Of a stretch of DNA of 64,000 nt, positions 45,970 through 55,569 are shown piece after piece; positions within the stretch are counted from its first letter, which is position 1; each line of letters opens with the position of its first letter. The stretch comes from Coleofasciculus sp. FACHB-T130 (GTDB taxonomy: Bacteria; Cyanobacteriota; Cyanobacteriia; Cyanobacteriales; FACHB-T130). Position numbers and translations under genes: made by a program. Below the pieces are notes generated by a model. The model did no database searches. It was not told the DNA's origin and worked only from the letters and a program-made list of their open reading frames with translations. The DNA is taken from positions 1 to 64,000 of the forward strand of contig NZ_JACJOG010000054.1 of the NCBI RefSeq assembly GCF_014695375.1. Reading direction: 5' to 3'.

Positions 45970-46911
45970 TTAAAATATTGTAGATAGTGTTGTGGATACA
46001 GTTAACAGGTTTTCAAAAGCAATTGAAACCTGAGTCTGAAACCGTTGTTGATGCTTCAGCTTCAAGACAGGCTGGACGATTTCTAGTTTCGTCTTCGCTC
46101 TTGTCCTATCATCTACAACTTTAACTGCGTGCAGTGTAGAGAGTTGTAGTTCTTTTTGCACCATCAATTCAGGAATTGCAGCTGCACCGACACCGCCTTC
46201 AACCACTGCCTTCACCATCTCGCTACTGTTCAATACTAAAACTACATTGAACTGGGTAGGAGCGATTCCCCAATTTTGCAAAGCTTGCTCAAACATTTGT
46301 TGCGCTCCAGATCCTGGCTCTCGCATTACCCAACTGGTTGTAGAAAGTTCTGTTAGAGAAATCTCAGCAAGCTCAAACCAGGGGTGAGACTTTCCCACGA
46401 CGATTTGTAAGCGATCGCTCCCTACTCTCTCTTGCTCTAAGCAACTCTGTAGCGATGGTTTAACTTCTCCTGTGATTAAACCTAAATCAAATAGTCCCGT
46501 TGCTGTCCCTTCACAAATTTCTTCTGCATTGCCCAGAGTACAGTTAACAAAAATGCCAGGATATTGGGTTTTAAATTGACTAATTTTGTTGGGTAGCCAG
46601 TAGTTGCCAATCGTGAGACTCGCACCCAATTTCAACTCGCCCCGTTGTAAATTGTTTAATTCGCGCAAACCTCGCTCAGTCAAAGCCACCTGATCGAGAA
46701 TCTTCTTTGCTTCCACCTGTAGCAGCTTTCCCGCCTCCGCGATCTCAATGTGGCGACCAACGCGATGGAAAAGTTTCACGCTGTATTGCTGTTCCAAGCT
46801 TTGGATCGCGGCACTAACCGCAGGTTGGGTAATATATAGTTCCTCCGCCGCACGGGTAAAGTGCAGATGTTCTGCCACCGCTAAAAAAATTCGTAATTGT
46901 TCAAATGTCAT
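45970..46911 (-). CDS. LysR-family transcriptional regulator
   Basis: 313 aa. N-terminal winged helix (MTFEQLRIFLAVAEHLHFTR; TQPAVSAAIQSLEQQ), then a periplasmic-binding-protein-like effector domain (GELKLGASLTIGNYWLPNKI; VMREPGSGAQQMFE). The sequence of the effector domain resembles the CysB/CysL/RbcR type. It is transcribed divergently from the APC permease 222 bp away, the classical layout for regulating that neighbour. Confidence 0.92.
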   Translation of the reverse strand: MTFEQLRIFLAVAEHLHFTRAAEELYITQPAVSAAIQSLEQQYSVKLFHRVGRHIEIAEAGKLLQVEAKKILDQVALTERGLRELNNLQRGELKLGASLTIGNYWLPNKISQFKTQYPGIFVNCTLGNAEEICEGTATGLFDLGLITGEVKPSLQSCLEQERVGSDRLQIVVGKSHPWFELAEISLTELSTTSWVMREPGSGAQQMFEQALQNWGIAPTQFNVVLVLNSSEMVKAVVEGGVGAAAIPELMVQKELQLSTLHAVKVVDDRTRAKTKLEIVQPVLKLKHQQRFQTQVSIAFENLLTVSTTLSTIF

Positions 46912-47133
46912 CTCTACTCTTTAAGGCTCCTTAAGCACCTCTAGCTGTCTATATCAAGCTATCAATCACTTTAAGTTATCCTTTCAACAAAAAAAAGTAT
47001 TTGCTTTTATTAATTTGGCTGCGTAGATTGAAAACATATATTCATTGCAATCAAGCCTTACCCAGACAAAGCCTAGCGGTTAGATTCGGCTAGCCGCACC
47101 GAATTGGCAAATCTGTATGAAGGGAGTCTCTAA
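46912..47133. promoter_or_regulatory. Divergent LysR/permease control region
   Basis: 222 bp between oppositely transcribed genes. The stretch ATATCAAGCTATCAAT at 46951-46966 and GCGGTTAGATTCGGCTAGCCGC-like dyad at 47078-47098 are the visible symmetry elements. LysR regulators usually bind T-N11-A dyads here; I cannot pick one with confidence. Confidence 0.4.
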
Positions 47134-48621
47134 ATGACGAGTGAAAGACGATTAAATCAGAGCGATCGCGGCTTAAAGCCAAACTGTCTTCCCTTTGGAG
47201 AAGTTCTTGCTCAATCCTTTGCGGTCATTGCACCCACAACAATACCCGCCTCAAATATAGGATTGATCGTCGTACTTTCCGGCAATGGCACCTGGCTAAG
47301 TTTTCTGATCGGCATGATTGGGTTAGTCCTTGTTAGTACTAACATTAATCAATTTGCCAGTCGTTCTGCTTCTCCAGGTTCGCTCTACTCTTACATCGTC
47401 AAAGGATTGGGGCCTACAGCGGGTGTAATTTGTGGCTGGAGTTTAGTTCTGGCTTACTTGTTTACAGGAATGTCAGTGTTGTGTGGCTTTGCCAACTTTA
47501 GCGGGATTTTGATTGGTCACTTGGGCGTTCATCCCTCGACGATTACGCTGCTGGCGCTCGGTGCAGGGGTTGCCTGGTATGCAGCATATAAAGATATCCA
47601 GCTATCAGCAATGGCGATGCTGTGGATGGAGGGAGCCTCTCTGCTCCTGATTGCCGTCTTGGGGATCATCATCTGGGCGCACAAAGGCTTTGCGTTAGAT
47701 ATGTCCCAATTGACTTTGCAAGGCGTAACTCCAGGTAGCGTCGCAATGGGGCTTGTCCTAGTAATGTTTAGTTTCTCTGGCTTTGAAAGTGCTACATCTC
47801 TGGGTGATGAAGCAAAAGACCCCTTAAAAACGATCCCCAGAGCAGTTTTGGGGAGTACTACCCTGGCAGGTTTATTCTTCATTTCGATGACTTACATTGA
47901 AGTGCTGGGTTTTAGCGGAACTGGAGTTTCCATTACTACTACGGAAGAACCGCTGGGTTTTCTAGCGCAACAAGCGGGAGTTGGTTTTTTAGGAACCTTG
48001 GTCGCCTTCAGTGCCCTGTTTAGCTTCTTTGCCTGTGTCCTTGGTAGTATTAATCCAGCAGCCAGAGTCTTCTTTACGATGGCTCGTCACGGCTTATTCC
48101 CCTCTTCGTTGGGTTTATCTCACTCATCGAACCGGACACCGCACATTGCCGTTACGCTGTGTTCGCTGATTGTATTTCTTGTGCCTGCTTCGATGTCCCT
48201 GTTTCATGTGAAGCTGTTTGACAGCATGGGTTACTTGGGCGCGATCTGTAGCTACGGGTTTTTAACGGTTTATACCTTGATTTCGATCGCTGCACCCGTT
48301 TACCTGCACAAGATTAGAAAACTCCGCCTACACCATGTAGTGTTCTCAGTTCTCGCAGTTGGGTTTATGATGATTCCCGTTCTCGGAAGCGTGGGGATTC
48401 CAGGTAGCAATCTTTTCCCAGTTCCAGAAGCGCCTTACGATGCGTTTCCTTACCTGTTTTTGATGTACCTGATGGTTACTTGCGGATGGTTTGTCATCCA
48501 AAGATTCCGCTCTCCAGAAATTGTCAGTTCAATGGAGCGGGGGATTGAAGAGATTCATGCAAAATTTGCGACACCTAGTTCAGTGGTGATACCAGAGGCG
48601 ATCGCAGATGATGAATTTTGA
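47134..48621 (+). CDS. APC-superfamily amino-acid permease
   Basis: 495 aa with about twelve membrane helices. Family features: SRSASPGSLYSYIVKGLGPT near helix 3, the FSFSGFESATSLGDEAKDPL motif with KTIPRAVLG in helix 6 and the following loop, and a central NPAARVFFTMARHGLFP. Imports amino acids or amines coupled to H+ or Na+; the substrate is not deducible. AAGGGAG precedes the ATG. Probably controlled by the divergent LysR gene, and followed closely (45 bp) by the first CadD gene. Confidence 0.9.
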   Translation: MTSERRLNQSDRGLKPNCLPFGEVLAQSFAVIAPTTIPASNIGLIVVLSGNGTWLSFLIGMIGLVLVSTNINQFASRSASPGSLYSYIVKGLGPTAGVICGWSLVLAYLFTGMSVLCGFANFSGILIGHLGVHPSTITLLALGAGVAWYAAYKDIQLSAMAMLWMEGASLLLIAVLGIIIWAHKGFALDMSQLTLQGVTPGSVAMGLVLVMFSFSGFESATSLGDEAKDPLKTIPRAVLGSTTLAGLFFISMTYIEVLGFSGTGVSITTTEEPLGFLAQQAGVGFLGTLVAFSALFSFFACVLGSINPAARVFFTMARHGLFPSSLGLSHSSNRTPHIAVTLCSLIVFLVPASMSLFHVKLFDSMGYLGAICSYGFLTVYTLISIAAPVYLHKIRKLRLHHVVFSVLAVGFMMIPVLGSVGIPGSNLFPVPEAPYDAFPYLFLMYLMVTCGWFVIQRFRSPEIVSSMERGIEEIHAKFATPSSVVIPEAIADDEF

Positions 48622-48666
48622 AGCTAGTTTGGACAACGCATCTACAAACCTTAAGGACACGCAAAA

Positions 48667-49404
48667 ATGAGCGAAATAATCACGGCAATCCCCCTTGGAT
48701 TCACTGCCTTCACAGCCACCAACCTTGATGACATCGTGATTTTGTTGCTGTTTTTCTCGCAAGTGAATGCGGTATTCCGACGTCGCCATATTGTGGCTGG
48801 TCAGTATCTGGGTTTTGGTGCATTAGTCCTCGCTAGCCTTCCCAGTTTTTTTGGTACCCTAATATTGCCGCGCCCTTGGATTGGTTTGTTAGGCATTCTC
48901 CCGATTGCAATTGGAATCAGTCGCTTACTCAATCAAGACACCGATGAATCGGAAGGCGAGGAAAAAGTAGAACCACCTGAGAAATCTTGGTTTACCAGTT
49001 TTTTATCTCCACAAACTTATAGCGTGGCAGCCGTTACATTTGCGAATGGGGGTGACAACATCGGTATCTATGTGCCGTTGTTTGCGAGTAGTAGCTGGGA
49101 GGGTCTTCTGGCGATTCTGGGGGTATTCTTCTCGCTGGTGGGAGTTTGGTGCTACACCGCCTATCAATTAACCCGTTTACCTGCGATCGCTCAAACCCTG
49201 ACTCGCTATGGCAATCAACTCGTTCCCTGTGTTTTAATTGGGTTGGGTGTTTTAATTCTAGTAGACAGTCACACACTGGAAAATCGTGGCTTGCTCGTAC
49301 TGACTTTAGTCACAAGTTGTCTCTGTTTGCTGACTCTTGGCAAAAGTAATGAGCAAGTGTCTGAGGCGGAAATTTGCTCAACGCCTGAAGTGGAGAAAAA
49401 TTGA
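48667..49404 (+). CDS. CadD-family transporter, copy 1
   Basis: 245 aa, five or six membrane helices. CadD signatures: TAFTATNLDDIVILLLFFSQ and AVTFANGGDNIGIYVPLFAS, each with acidic residues that could bind a cation. Known CadD proteins give modest cadmium resistance in Gram-positives; the natural role may be another divalent cation. It has a C-terminal extension of ~30 residues absent in copy 2. Copy 2 begins 22 bp later. Confidence 0.9.
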   Translation: MSEIITAIPLGFTAFTATNLDDIVILLLFFSQVNAVFRRRHIVAGQYLGFGALVLASLPSFFGTLILPRPWIGLLGILPIAIGISRLLNQDTDESEGEEKVEPPEKSWFTSFLSPQTYSVAAVTFANGGDNIGIYVPLFASSSWEGLLAILGVFFSLVGVWCYTAYQLTRLPAIAQTLTRYGNQLVPCVLIGLGVLILVDSHTLENRGLLVLTLVTSCLCLLTLGKSNEQVSEAEICSTPEVEKN

Positions 49405-49425
49405 GGAGGTTGCGATCGCAGTGTC

Positions 49426-50085
49426 ATGAGTTGGTTTGCACAAGCAATCATTGCCGGAGTTACATCCTTTGTAGCAACTAACATCGATGACATTGTGATC
49501 TTGATGCTATTCTTCGCCCAGGTAAATTCTACCTTCCGCACCAAACATATTGTTGTAGGTAAGTATCTTGGATTCACTGTATTAATTGCCGCTAGTCTTC
49601 CGGGTTTCTTTGGTGGCTTAATTCTGCCAAAAGCTTGGATTGGCTTACTAGGTCTGGTTCCCATTGTTATTGGAGTGAATCAATTAGTCAATTGGGAAAA
49701 AGATGAAAACGAAGTCCAGACAGTATCAGATGAATTCAATAGCTCAAAAGCTAGTTCCTCAGTGATGTCAACTCTCGCTAGTTTTCTTACTCCTCAGACT
49801 TATCACGTCGCAGCTGTTACATTTGCTAATGGGGGTGACAATATCGGGATATATGTACCGTTGTTCGCTAGTAGCAATCTGGCTAGTTTGGGAGTAATTT
49901 TAAGCGTGTTTTTTGTGTTGGTTGGAGTTTGGTGTTATGTCGCCTACCAATTAACCCGCCATTCGGTTGTTGCTCACCTTTTCACTCGCTACGGTAAGAG
50001 AATCGTCCCATTTGTGTTAATTGGCTTAGGAATTTTTATTCTGGTTGAAAGCGGTAGCTATCAACTCTTACCGTCGTTCCAATAA
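49426..50085 (+). CDS. CadD-family transporter, copy 2
   Basis: 219 aa, clearly a tandem paralogue of the preceding gene: TSFVATNIDDIVILMLFFAQ and AVTFANGGDNIGIYVPLFAS are nearly identical. GAGG lies upstream of the ATG (TTGAGGAGGTTGCGATCGCAGTGTC includes the stop of copy 1). The central hydrophilic loop differs. Two small homologues side by side suggest a heterodimer or substrate divergence. Confidence 0.9.
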   Translation: MSWFAQAIIAGVTSFVATNIDDIVILMLFFAQVNSTFRTKHIVVGKYLGFTVLIAASLPGFFGGLILPKAWIGLLGLVPIVIGVNQLVNWEKDENEVQTVSDEFNSSKASSSVMSTLASFLTPQTYHVAAVTFANGGDNIGIYVPLFASSNLASLGVILSVFFVLVGVWCYVAYQLTRHSVVAHLFTRYGKRIVPFVLIGLGIFILVESGSYQLLPSFQ

Positions 50086-50231
50086 GTGTCAGTTTTACCT
50101 TGGCAGACCATTTACCAGTATCTGCAATTTAATAAAAACCTTTTTTGCTAAAGGTCTACCCTTAAAAATTTTCCAACCATAAACCCAAACATCGAGTTGG
50201 AAAAACTCGGAATCTCGCAAGGAGAAAGTTC

Positions 50232-50876
50232 ATGAAACTGTTCAAAATCGCTCTGGTAGCATTAGTATTTCTGGTCAATTTGGCGATCGCTCAACCTTCT
50301 TTGGCAGACAGACCGAAACTTACCCTGAGTCCTGACTACACAGAGGTAACTCAATCTCTTGACAGCCTCTTAAAGGCAAAAGACGCACCGGATCAATCCG
50401 ACTATACACCTGAGGAAATTCAGCAGAAACTCGGTGAGTTGCAACTGCAAAAATATATCTTAGAGACAGCGGCAGACTGGGGGCAGTGCCGCAATGAAAC
50501 TGGGAAAACGTTAGCGGTCTATGCTCATAAACCCAATAAATCTAACTTTTCCGAAGCAAGTACTCTCTACTACTTGGGAAATGGCAAAGTCACGGACGAT
50601 GATTGGAACTGTGATGGCGTTTACTTGCCAAGTGGTGTCAAAGTAGCTGGCTTAACTCCTGGTGACACCCAAGGGCAAGATTTAGGGGAGCCTGTAGCTC
50701 TCAAAATAGTGGCTGGAACCCAATTAGTCGCTAAAACCAATCCAGAAACTGGTGCAGTTGAATTCAACGTTCCTGCTGCGAAAGTTTTCAAAGCAGGTGA
50801 GGGTACATGGTCTGTTCCTAACTTGTCGTCAGCAGATGTGGAAGCGCAAACTCCTAACGCACCAATCGAGGATTAA
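50232..50876 (+). CDS. Exported protein of unknown function
   Basis: 214 aa with a signal peptide (IALVALVFLVNLAIAQPSLA, likely cut after SLA). The mature part has two cysteines (WGQCRNE and DWNCDG) and an all-beta-looking C-terminal half (LGEPVALKIVAGTQLVAKTN). The ribosome-binding site AAGGAGAAAG lies before the ATG. No family with known function recognised. Periplasmic. Confidence 0.75.
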   Translation: MKLFKIALVALVFLVNLAIAQPSLADRPKLTLSPDYTEVTQSLDSLLKAKDAPDQSDYTPEEIQQKLGELQLQKYILETAADWGQCRNETGKTLAVYAHKPNKSNFSEASTLYYLGNGKVTDDDWNCDGVYLPSGVKVAGLTPGDTQGQDLGEPVALKIVAGTQLVAKTNPETGAVEFNVPAAKVFKAGEGTWSVPNLSSADVEAQTPNAPIED

Positions 50877-51104
50877 ATTTTTCACGCCTGCGAAAGCACT
50901 TTAGGTGTTTTTCCTCTAAAAAGTAGCAGGATGACAGCCAGGGTATGAAAAGCTACCAAAAGTAAACGGTTGAACAGCTATCATACTCTGGCTAATAGAC
51001 TTCATAAAATTTTTCGGAATATCGGGTTTCGGATCAAAGTGCTTCTGAAGGGAGAAAGCTTGTTTTGTTTGTACATCTAAACTGATAATTGAGGGTAGTA
51101 TTTT

Positions 51105-51545
51105 GTGCAGCTATTGTTTATGTTTAAGCCGATAAATGGGAGTACAGAAAAATTAGAGACGCCGAAACGACGGACTTCTGAGCGAGTGCGGGATCATTTG
51201 GCAAACGAACGCACCTACTTAGCATGGATGCGGAGTGCGATCGCGCTGATGGGATTTGGTGTTTTGATCGTGCGCCTTCGTCTCCTCCGTCCACCCCTTG
51301 CGCCTCAACCTCCTGGTAATGGGTGGAAGTTAGGATTAGTGTTCTCCTTAGTTGGTTTGGTAACGGTATTGCTGTCAACCCAGCACTACTTCGCTGTTCG
51401 ACATGACATTGATGAGGATACATACGAACCTGCGGATCGCTGGGTGATTTTATTTAGCCTTGCCGTACTCACCTTGGGAGCTGGGGTTATCTACTACGTC
51501 TTCACAGTTCCAGTTGAATCATTAAATGGTGTCATCCTTGATTAA
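51105..51545 (+). CDS. DUF202 (YidH-like) membrane protein
   Basis: 146 aa. The motif RVRDHLANERTYLAWMRSAI followed by ALMGFGVLIVRL is the DUF202 hallmark, with three membrane helices in all. Function unknown. The start is GTG 51105 with GAGGG nine bases upstream; ATG 51120 is an alternative. Downstream lies an AT-rich gap with inverted repeats. Confidence 0.88.
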   Translation: MQLLFMFKPINGSTEKLETPKRRTSERVRDHLANERTYLAWMRSAIALMGFGVLIVRLRLLRPPLAPQPPGNGWKLGLVFSLVGLVTVLLSTQHYFAVRHDIDEDTYEPADRWVILFSLAVLTLGAGVIYYVFTVPVESLNGVILD

Positions 51546-51609
51546 CTGAGATTTTATTTAAGTAACCCTGAAGAGAGCCTACCTTTAAAAGTCATTTTTA
51601 CAGGTTTTA

Positions 51610-51640
51610 TAACGCATATAAACTCAGAAGTAATGCGTTA
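51610..51640. repeat. Inverted repeat TAACGCAT/ATGCGTTA
   Basis: A perfect 8-bp inverted repeat separated by 15 bp, upstream of the AbrB-type gene. Related ATGCG or CGCAT words recur at ~51656, 51711 and 51754, so it may be a regulatory cluster. Otherwise the 245-bp gap holds no gene. Confidence 0.45.
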
Positions 51641-51790
51641 GACCTGGCTACAGGCTACGCATATATGTTGCACCGTCAGTTATTTTTAAGATAGGCTGCA
51701 AGGTGTAAGTAATGCGCTTTTTATAAGCATTTTTGGATAATCTTTGCACTTCAACGCATAAGAAAGTAATGATTAAAGATTGGAGATTTT

Positions 51791-52987
51791 GTGAGCAAAA
51801 TAAGTTTGGATAAATCTACACTTAGTAAATTGATGACCACTTATTTAGTTGTTGCTATAGAAATAATTATCGGTTTATTAAGTGGTCTGACTTTTATTGC
51901 ACTTGGGGCAGGCGGAGGGTCTTGGATACTTGGGGGTATTGCTGCTGGTGCCTTGGTATTTTATTTCTATCGTCGATATAACAATCAAGCTAAACCAAAT
52001 CGCAACTTAAGGAAATTTGGACAAATTATTGTTGGTCTTACTGTAGGATTTTCTCTTAAGCAAAGTAATCTAATAACTATTTATTCCCAATTACATATCT
52101 TTCTATTTTTAGCATTATTTTTACTATTTTGTGGTGGAATTATTGGTTATATATATTCACGCATTGAAAAAACAGACTTACTAACTGCCATGCTTGCTAC
52201 GGTTCCCGGAAATATAGGAATCATGGCAAGTATAGCAGCAGACTATGGTAGAAATATTTCACTTGTTTCTCTTGTTCAGTTAATACGGTTTACGGCGATT
52301 ATTATTGTTATACCAATTGTTGCTAATGTTTCTAATTCTCATGACATTAGTGCAATAATTCATTCTGTTAATGAAAATTTATTTTTTCTGGATTTAAATT
52401 ACTTATTTTTACTATTTTTATTGCTCTTTTTAACATTCTTAACAGTTAGAATAGGCAGTTATTTAAAAATTCCTGTTGCTGGTTTTTTTTGCTCTATAAT
52501 AGTCGGCGCTGTTTTTGAGTTATTGCTAAATTCACTGCCATTTTTATCTCATATCGATTTTAATCTACCCCCTTTATTTAATTTAATTGGTCAAATTCTA
52601 CTGGGAATTACAATCGGCGAATATTGGGGAATAAACCCAAAGCTGGGAAGGCTTACAGTAGCGTATGCTTCGGTTCCTGTAGCCATGACCTTTTTGGCAG
52701 GATTCATCTTAGCAGGAATTGCTACGTTGATCTCGCCCTGGGACTGGCTAACGTGTTTGCTGGTGACATCTCCAGGCGGATCTCCAGAAATGATATTAAT
52801 CTCTCTAGCTTTGCATCACAATGTTGAGATTGTAACCGCAGGTCATCTAGTTCGGCTAATGACGATTAATCTGTGTCTTCCAGCTTTGGTGTCTTTCATT
52901 TGCTATCTAGAAGGCCGTTCTACAAAAAATCAAGATGGCGCAGCAGATCAGCTTAAAACGATATCACCCAAATCAGCAATGCCATAA
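51791..52987 (+). CDS. AbrB-type membrane protein (PF05145 family)
   Basis: 398 aa, about ten membrane helices in two repeats. The internal signatures ATVPGNIGIMASIAADYGRN and TSPGGSPEMILISLALHHNV are the paired P-G-G motifs of the family once called AbrB/putative ammonia monooxygenase; it is a transporter-like protein, not the DNA-binding AbrB. The GTG start at 51791 has no strong Shine-Dalgarno. The gene is visibly AT-richer and poorer in HIP1 than its neighbours, consistent with transfer. Confidence 0.88.
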   Translation: MSKISLDKSTLSKLMTTYLVVAIEIIIGLLSGLTFIALGAGGGSWILGGIAAGALVFYFYRRYNNQAKPNRNLRKFGQIIVGLTVGFSLKQSNLITIYSQLHIFLFLALFLLFCGGIIGYIYSRIEKTDLLTAMLATVPGNIGIMASIAADYGRNISLVSLVQLIRFTAIIIVIPIVANVSNSHDISAIIHSVNENLFFLDLNYLFLLFLLLFLTFLTVRIGSYLKIPVAGFFCSIIVGAVFELLLNSLPFLSHIDFNLPPLFNLIGQILLGITIGEYWGINPKLGRLTVAYASVPVAMTFLAGFILAGIATLISPWDWLTCLLVTSPGGSPEMILISLALHHNVEIVTAGHLVRLMTINLCLPALVSFICYLEGRSTKNQDGAADQLKTISPKSAMP

Positions 52988-53003
52988 TTTCTTTGCGATG
53001 GTG

Positions 53004-53750
53004 TTAACCTTGGGCTATTGATTCCTCTTCATCCACAGTTAGCTCATCCTCAGGAATAGTACTCGGTTTAGTTAAATGTGGTTGGATTAGCAGACTAACG
53101 CCAATTGTCCAAGCAATTGAAACCATCCATCCTGCTAAAATATCGCTGGGAAAATGAACCCCTAAATATATTCGCGTCCAACCGATCGCTAATACGAATA
53201 CGCTCCCCACAGCCAGCACCAACCAGCACCAATTACTATTCCAGGTCAAAATGACTAAAGCAGCTATCAAGGTCATACTGGACATCGCGTGACCGCTGGG
53301 AAATGCATAATCAAACTCTGGGGAAATTGACTCCCAGAGGTTGGGACGCACTCGATGCAGCAACAGCTTTGCAGTGCGATTAATCAAAATGCTCCCTAGT
53401 AGCGTGGTCAGTAAATAGGCGAGCGATCGCCACTTTTTAAGGCGCAGCAACACTAACGAGATTACAGTAGCAACTGGAAATACGCCCCAAAATACTCCGA
53501 ACTTGGTTAAAGTTGCCGCAAAAACGTCTAGTTGTGGCTGTGCTATCTTGTGAACTGCTAGTAGGAGTGTTTCATCCCAGGGAAGACCGCCTTGATTCTG
53601 CAATACTACTAATGCAAGTTCCTCAAAAACCAGCATGGGTAAACAGACTCCTATCAATAGGAGTAGCAAAGAACGCCAATAAGCAACGAGCAGCTTTTCG
53701 AGAAAACTTAGGAAAGATGAAGACAGCTTCCAAAAATTAGAACTAAACAT
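53004..53750 (-). CDS. PAP2-family phosphatase
   Basis: 248 aa. PAP2 motifs: KLLLHRVRPNLWE, YAFPSGHAMSSM, and GWTRIYLGVHFPSDILAGW, the three active-site segments of lipid phosphate phosphatases, with about six membrane helices. It probably dephosphorylates undecaprenyl pyrophosphate or phosphatidate. It ends 16 bp from the convergent AbrB-type gene. Confidence 0.92.
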   Translation of the reverse strand: MFSSNFWKLSSSFLSFLEKLLVAYWRSLLLLLIGVCLPMLVFEELALVVLQNQGGLPWDETLLLAVHKIAQPQLDVFAATLTKFGVFWGVFPVATVISLVLLRLKKWRSLAYLLTTLLGSILINRTAKLLLHRVRPNLWESISPEFDYAFPSGHAMSSMTLIAALVILTWNSNWCWLVLAVGSVFVLAIGWTRIYLGVHFPSDILAGWMVSIAWTIGVSLLIQPHLTKPSTIPEDELTVDEEESIAQG

Positions 53751-53865
53751 TCACCAAAAAATGCTTAAAATGTGTACAAACCGAAATTTTCATTTATTTT
53801 TTTAAAAAATAGTATCACCCTGATGGGGAAATATCTTTGCTATCAGATATTAAATCAAACTCAGA

Positions 53866-54663
53866 TCACGCTTGATAAACTAACTTCCAACTTACCCCTG
53901 CTAAAATCACATAAATTACCAGCCGGAGCGCGCCTTGAGGAGTAACCTTGCAGAGTTTAGCACCTAGCAAAACTCCCGGTACTGTTCCCAGCCAAATTGG
54001 CAATACTAAACTCCAATTCACTGTCCCAAGGCAGAGGTGTCCAAGGGAAGTAAACACCAATAAAATCGCTGCCTGTGAAATATCTGTGCCTACCAATTTA
54101 CGCGCGTCGAGGCGAAAAAAGGTAATCAACACAATTGCAAACATCGCACCAGAAGACACGCTTGTTAATCCTACCAGACAGCCTAAAAATGCTCCTACAC
54201 TGAGGGTCGAAATTCGACCCATCTGAGTGTTTAAGTCAAACTTAGGCGGTTCAGGTAACTGTAACTTCGGGAAAAAAGTTTTCAGCGACAATTGTGCGAG
54301 TCCCAACAAAGTGACAAGCAGTATCATAAACCCGATTGCACGTAGCAGAATGTAATCTAGGTCTAAGGTTGCATTAAGCTTAATCAGGTATAAAATCCCT
54401 ACTCCGGTTAGTGAACCAGGAACACTTCCCCAAGCCAGCCATTTGACAACTTGCAGGTCAAGCGTTTGCTGTTTCCAGTGTTTAAAGCCGCCGATCACTT
54501 TCATCAATGTGGCAGCTACTACATCGGAACTGACTGCGATCGCAGGTGGGACGTGGAACACAAAAATCAACATCGGAGTGATCAGAGATGCTCCACCGAT
54601 TCCCGTTAAACCAACAATGATACCCACGACAAAACTGAGGAACGGTAGTAATAGATAGTCCAT
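53866..54663 (-). CDS. TauE/SafE-family anion exporter
   Basis: 265 aa with eight membrane helices and the duplicated core typical of TauE/SafE (PF01925): GIIVGLTGIGGASLITPMLI at the start, and SVGAFLGCLVGLTSVSSGAM in the second half. Family members export sulfite, sulfoacetate or similar anions. Substrate not determinable. GAAAAGG-poor upstream; the ATG at 54663 follows the next gene by 108 bp. Confidence 0.92.
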   Translation of the reverse strand: MDYLLLPFLSFVVGIIVGLTGIGGASLITPMLIFVFHVPPAIAVSSDVVAATLMKVIGGFKHWKQQTLDLQVVKWLAWGSVPGSLTGVGILYLIKLNATLDLDYILLRAIGFMILLVTLLGLAQLSLKTFFPKLQLPEPPKFDLNTQMGRISTLSVGAFLGCLVGLTSVSSGAMFAIVLITFFRLDARKLVGTDISQAAILLVFTSLGHLCLGTVNWSLVLPIWLGTVPGVLLGAKLCKVTPQGALRLVIYVILAGVSWKLVYQA

Positions 54664-54771
54664 ACTGCTGTCCTTGCACAGGTGGTTAAAATGCTGAATC
54701 TCTAACTAAAAGTAAACTTTGACATTAGTGCTAGCGGCGATTAAGCAACATTCACCGCCCATAAATCCCCA

Positions 54772-55233
54772 TTAGCCACCGGGGAATAAGACAGGAGCAT
54801 CGAGAATCTTAAACTGTATCAATGCCAGAATGACCAGAGTGTAAGCGGTTGAGGAGACTACACCTGTCAATAACTCTTTTTTCCAGTTACGCTCAGCGGG
54901 TTCCTTACTAAAAACATCGACAGCCCCTACTTGCATCAAGAGAATTCCCGCAATATTAGAGAGCCAGTACCCGACGATTGAGCAAGGCAGAAGTAAATCT
55001 GGGGAAAGCCAACTACAGATATACCCAAAAAAATAAGCAATTGGCAGATTGAAAAACAGGTCATTCCACCAACATAGTGGTGACAGCATATATCCAATGA
55101 CCAGAAGGAATCCGCCTCTGAGCTTTTTGAACCAACCTTCCTGGAAACTTTGTTGAGCCGCTGGTTGCAAATGCTCAGGAGTTACTTGCCCTGCGAGGGT
55201 CAGCTCACTACTGGGTCTTTTAGCGTTGTCCAT
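54772..55233 (-). CDS. Membrane protein of unknown function
   Basis: 153 aa. A hydrophilic N-terminus (~35 aa) precedes three or four membrane helices (GGFLLVIGYMLSPLCWWNDL; SIVGYWLSNIAGILLMQVGA; TGVVSSTAYTLVILALIQFK). No family recognised. It lies upstream of the TauE gene on the same strand and could be its partner. Confidence 0.75.
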   Translation of the reverse strand: MDNAKRPSSELTLAGQVTPEHLQPAAQQSFQEGWFKKLRGGFLLVIGYMLSPLCWWNDLFFNLPIAYFFGYICSWLSPDLLLPCSIVGYWLSNIAGILLMQVGAVDVFSKEPAERNWKKELLTGVVSSTAYTLVILALIQFKILDAPVLFPGG

Positions 55234-55348
55234 GCAAAATCCACTATCCCGCTAGAGTTACCGTAGTTTCAATTTAATCTGATACGGATCAAAAGTCTAG
55301 TGCGGAAGGGACAACGCTTTAGTTTTTTTTGAAATATCTAACTATGGT

Positions 55349-55507
55349 GTGAAACCTGCAAGGCTCTCCAAAGCTCTTGAAACCCTTAGAAGAGTCATCG
55401 GTTGGCTTGAGGCGGGAGCAAAACTAAACGAAATACAGGCTGCTGTTGGGTTTCACTCTGTTCAACCCAACCTACACGGAATGATTTGTCAGGCAGCCAG
55501 GGCGTGA
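55349..55507 (+). other. Coding-like scrap, unidentified
   Basis: A 52-codon frame from a GTG reads KPARLSKALETLRRVIGWLE and ends with MICQAARA before TGA. It has no ribosome-binding site and no recognised family. It sits next to a group II intron remnant and is probably debris. Confidence 0.3.
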
Positions 55508-55569
55508 AAGTGAGGCTTGTTAGCGTAGCAGGACGTGTTGAGTATTAAACTTTCGCTTCCTCCGGCTCC

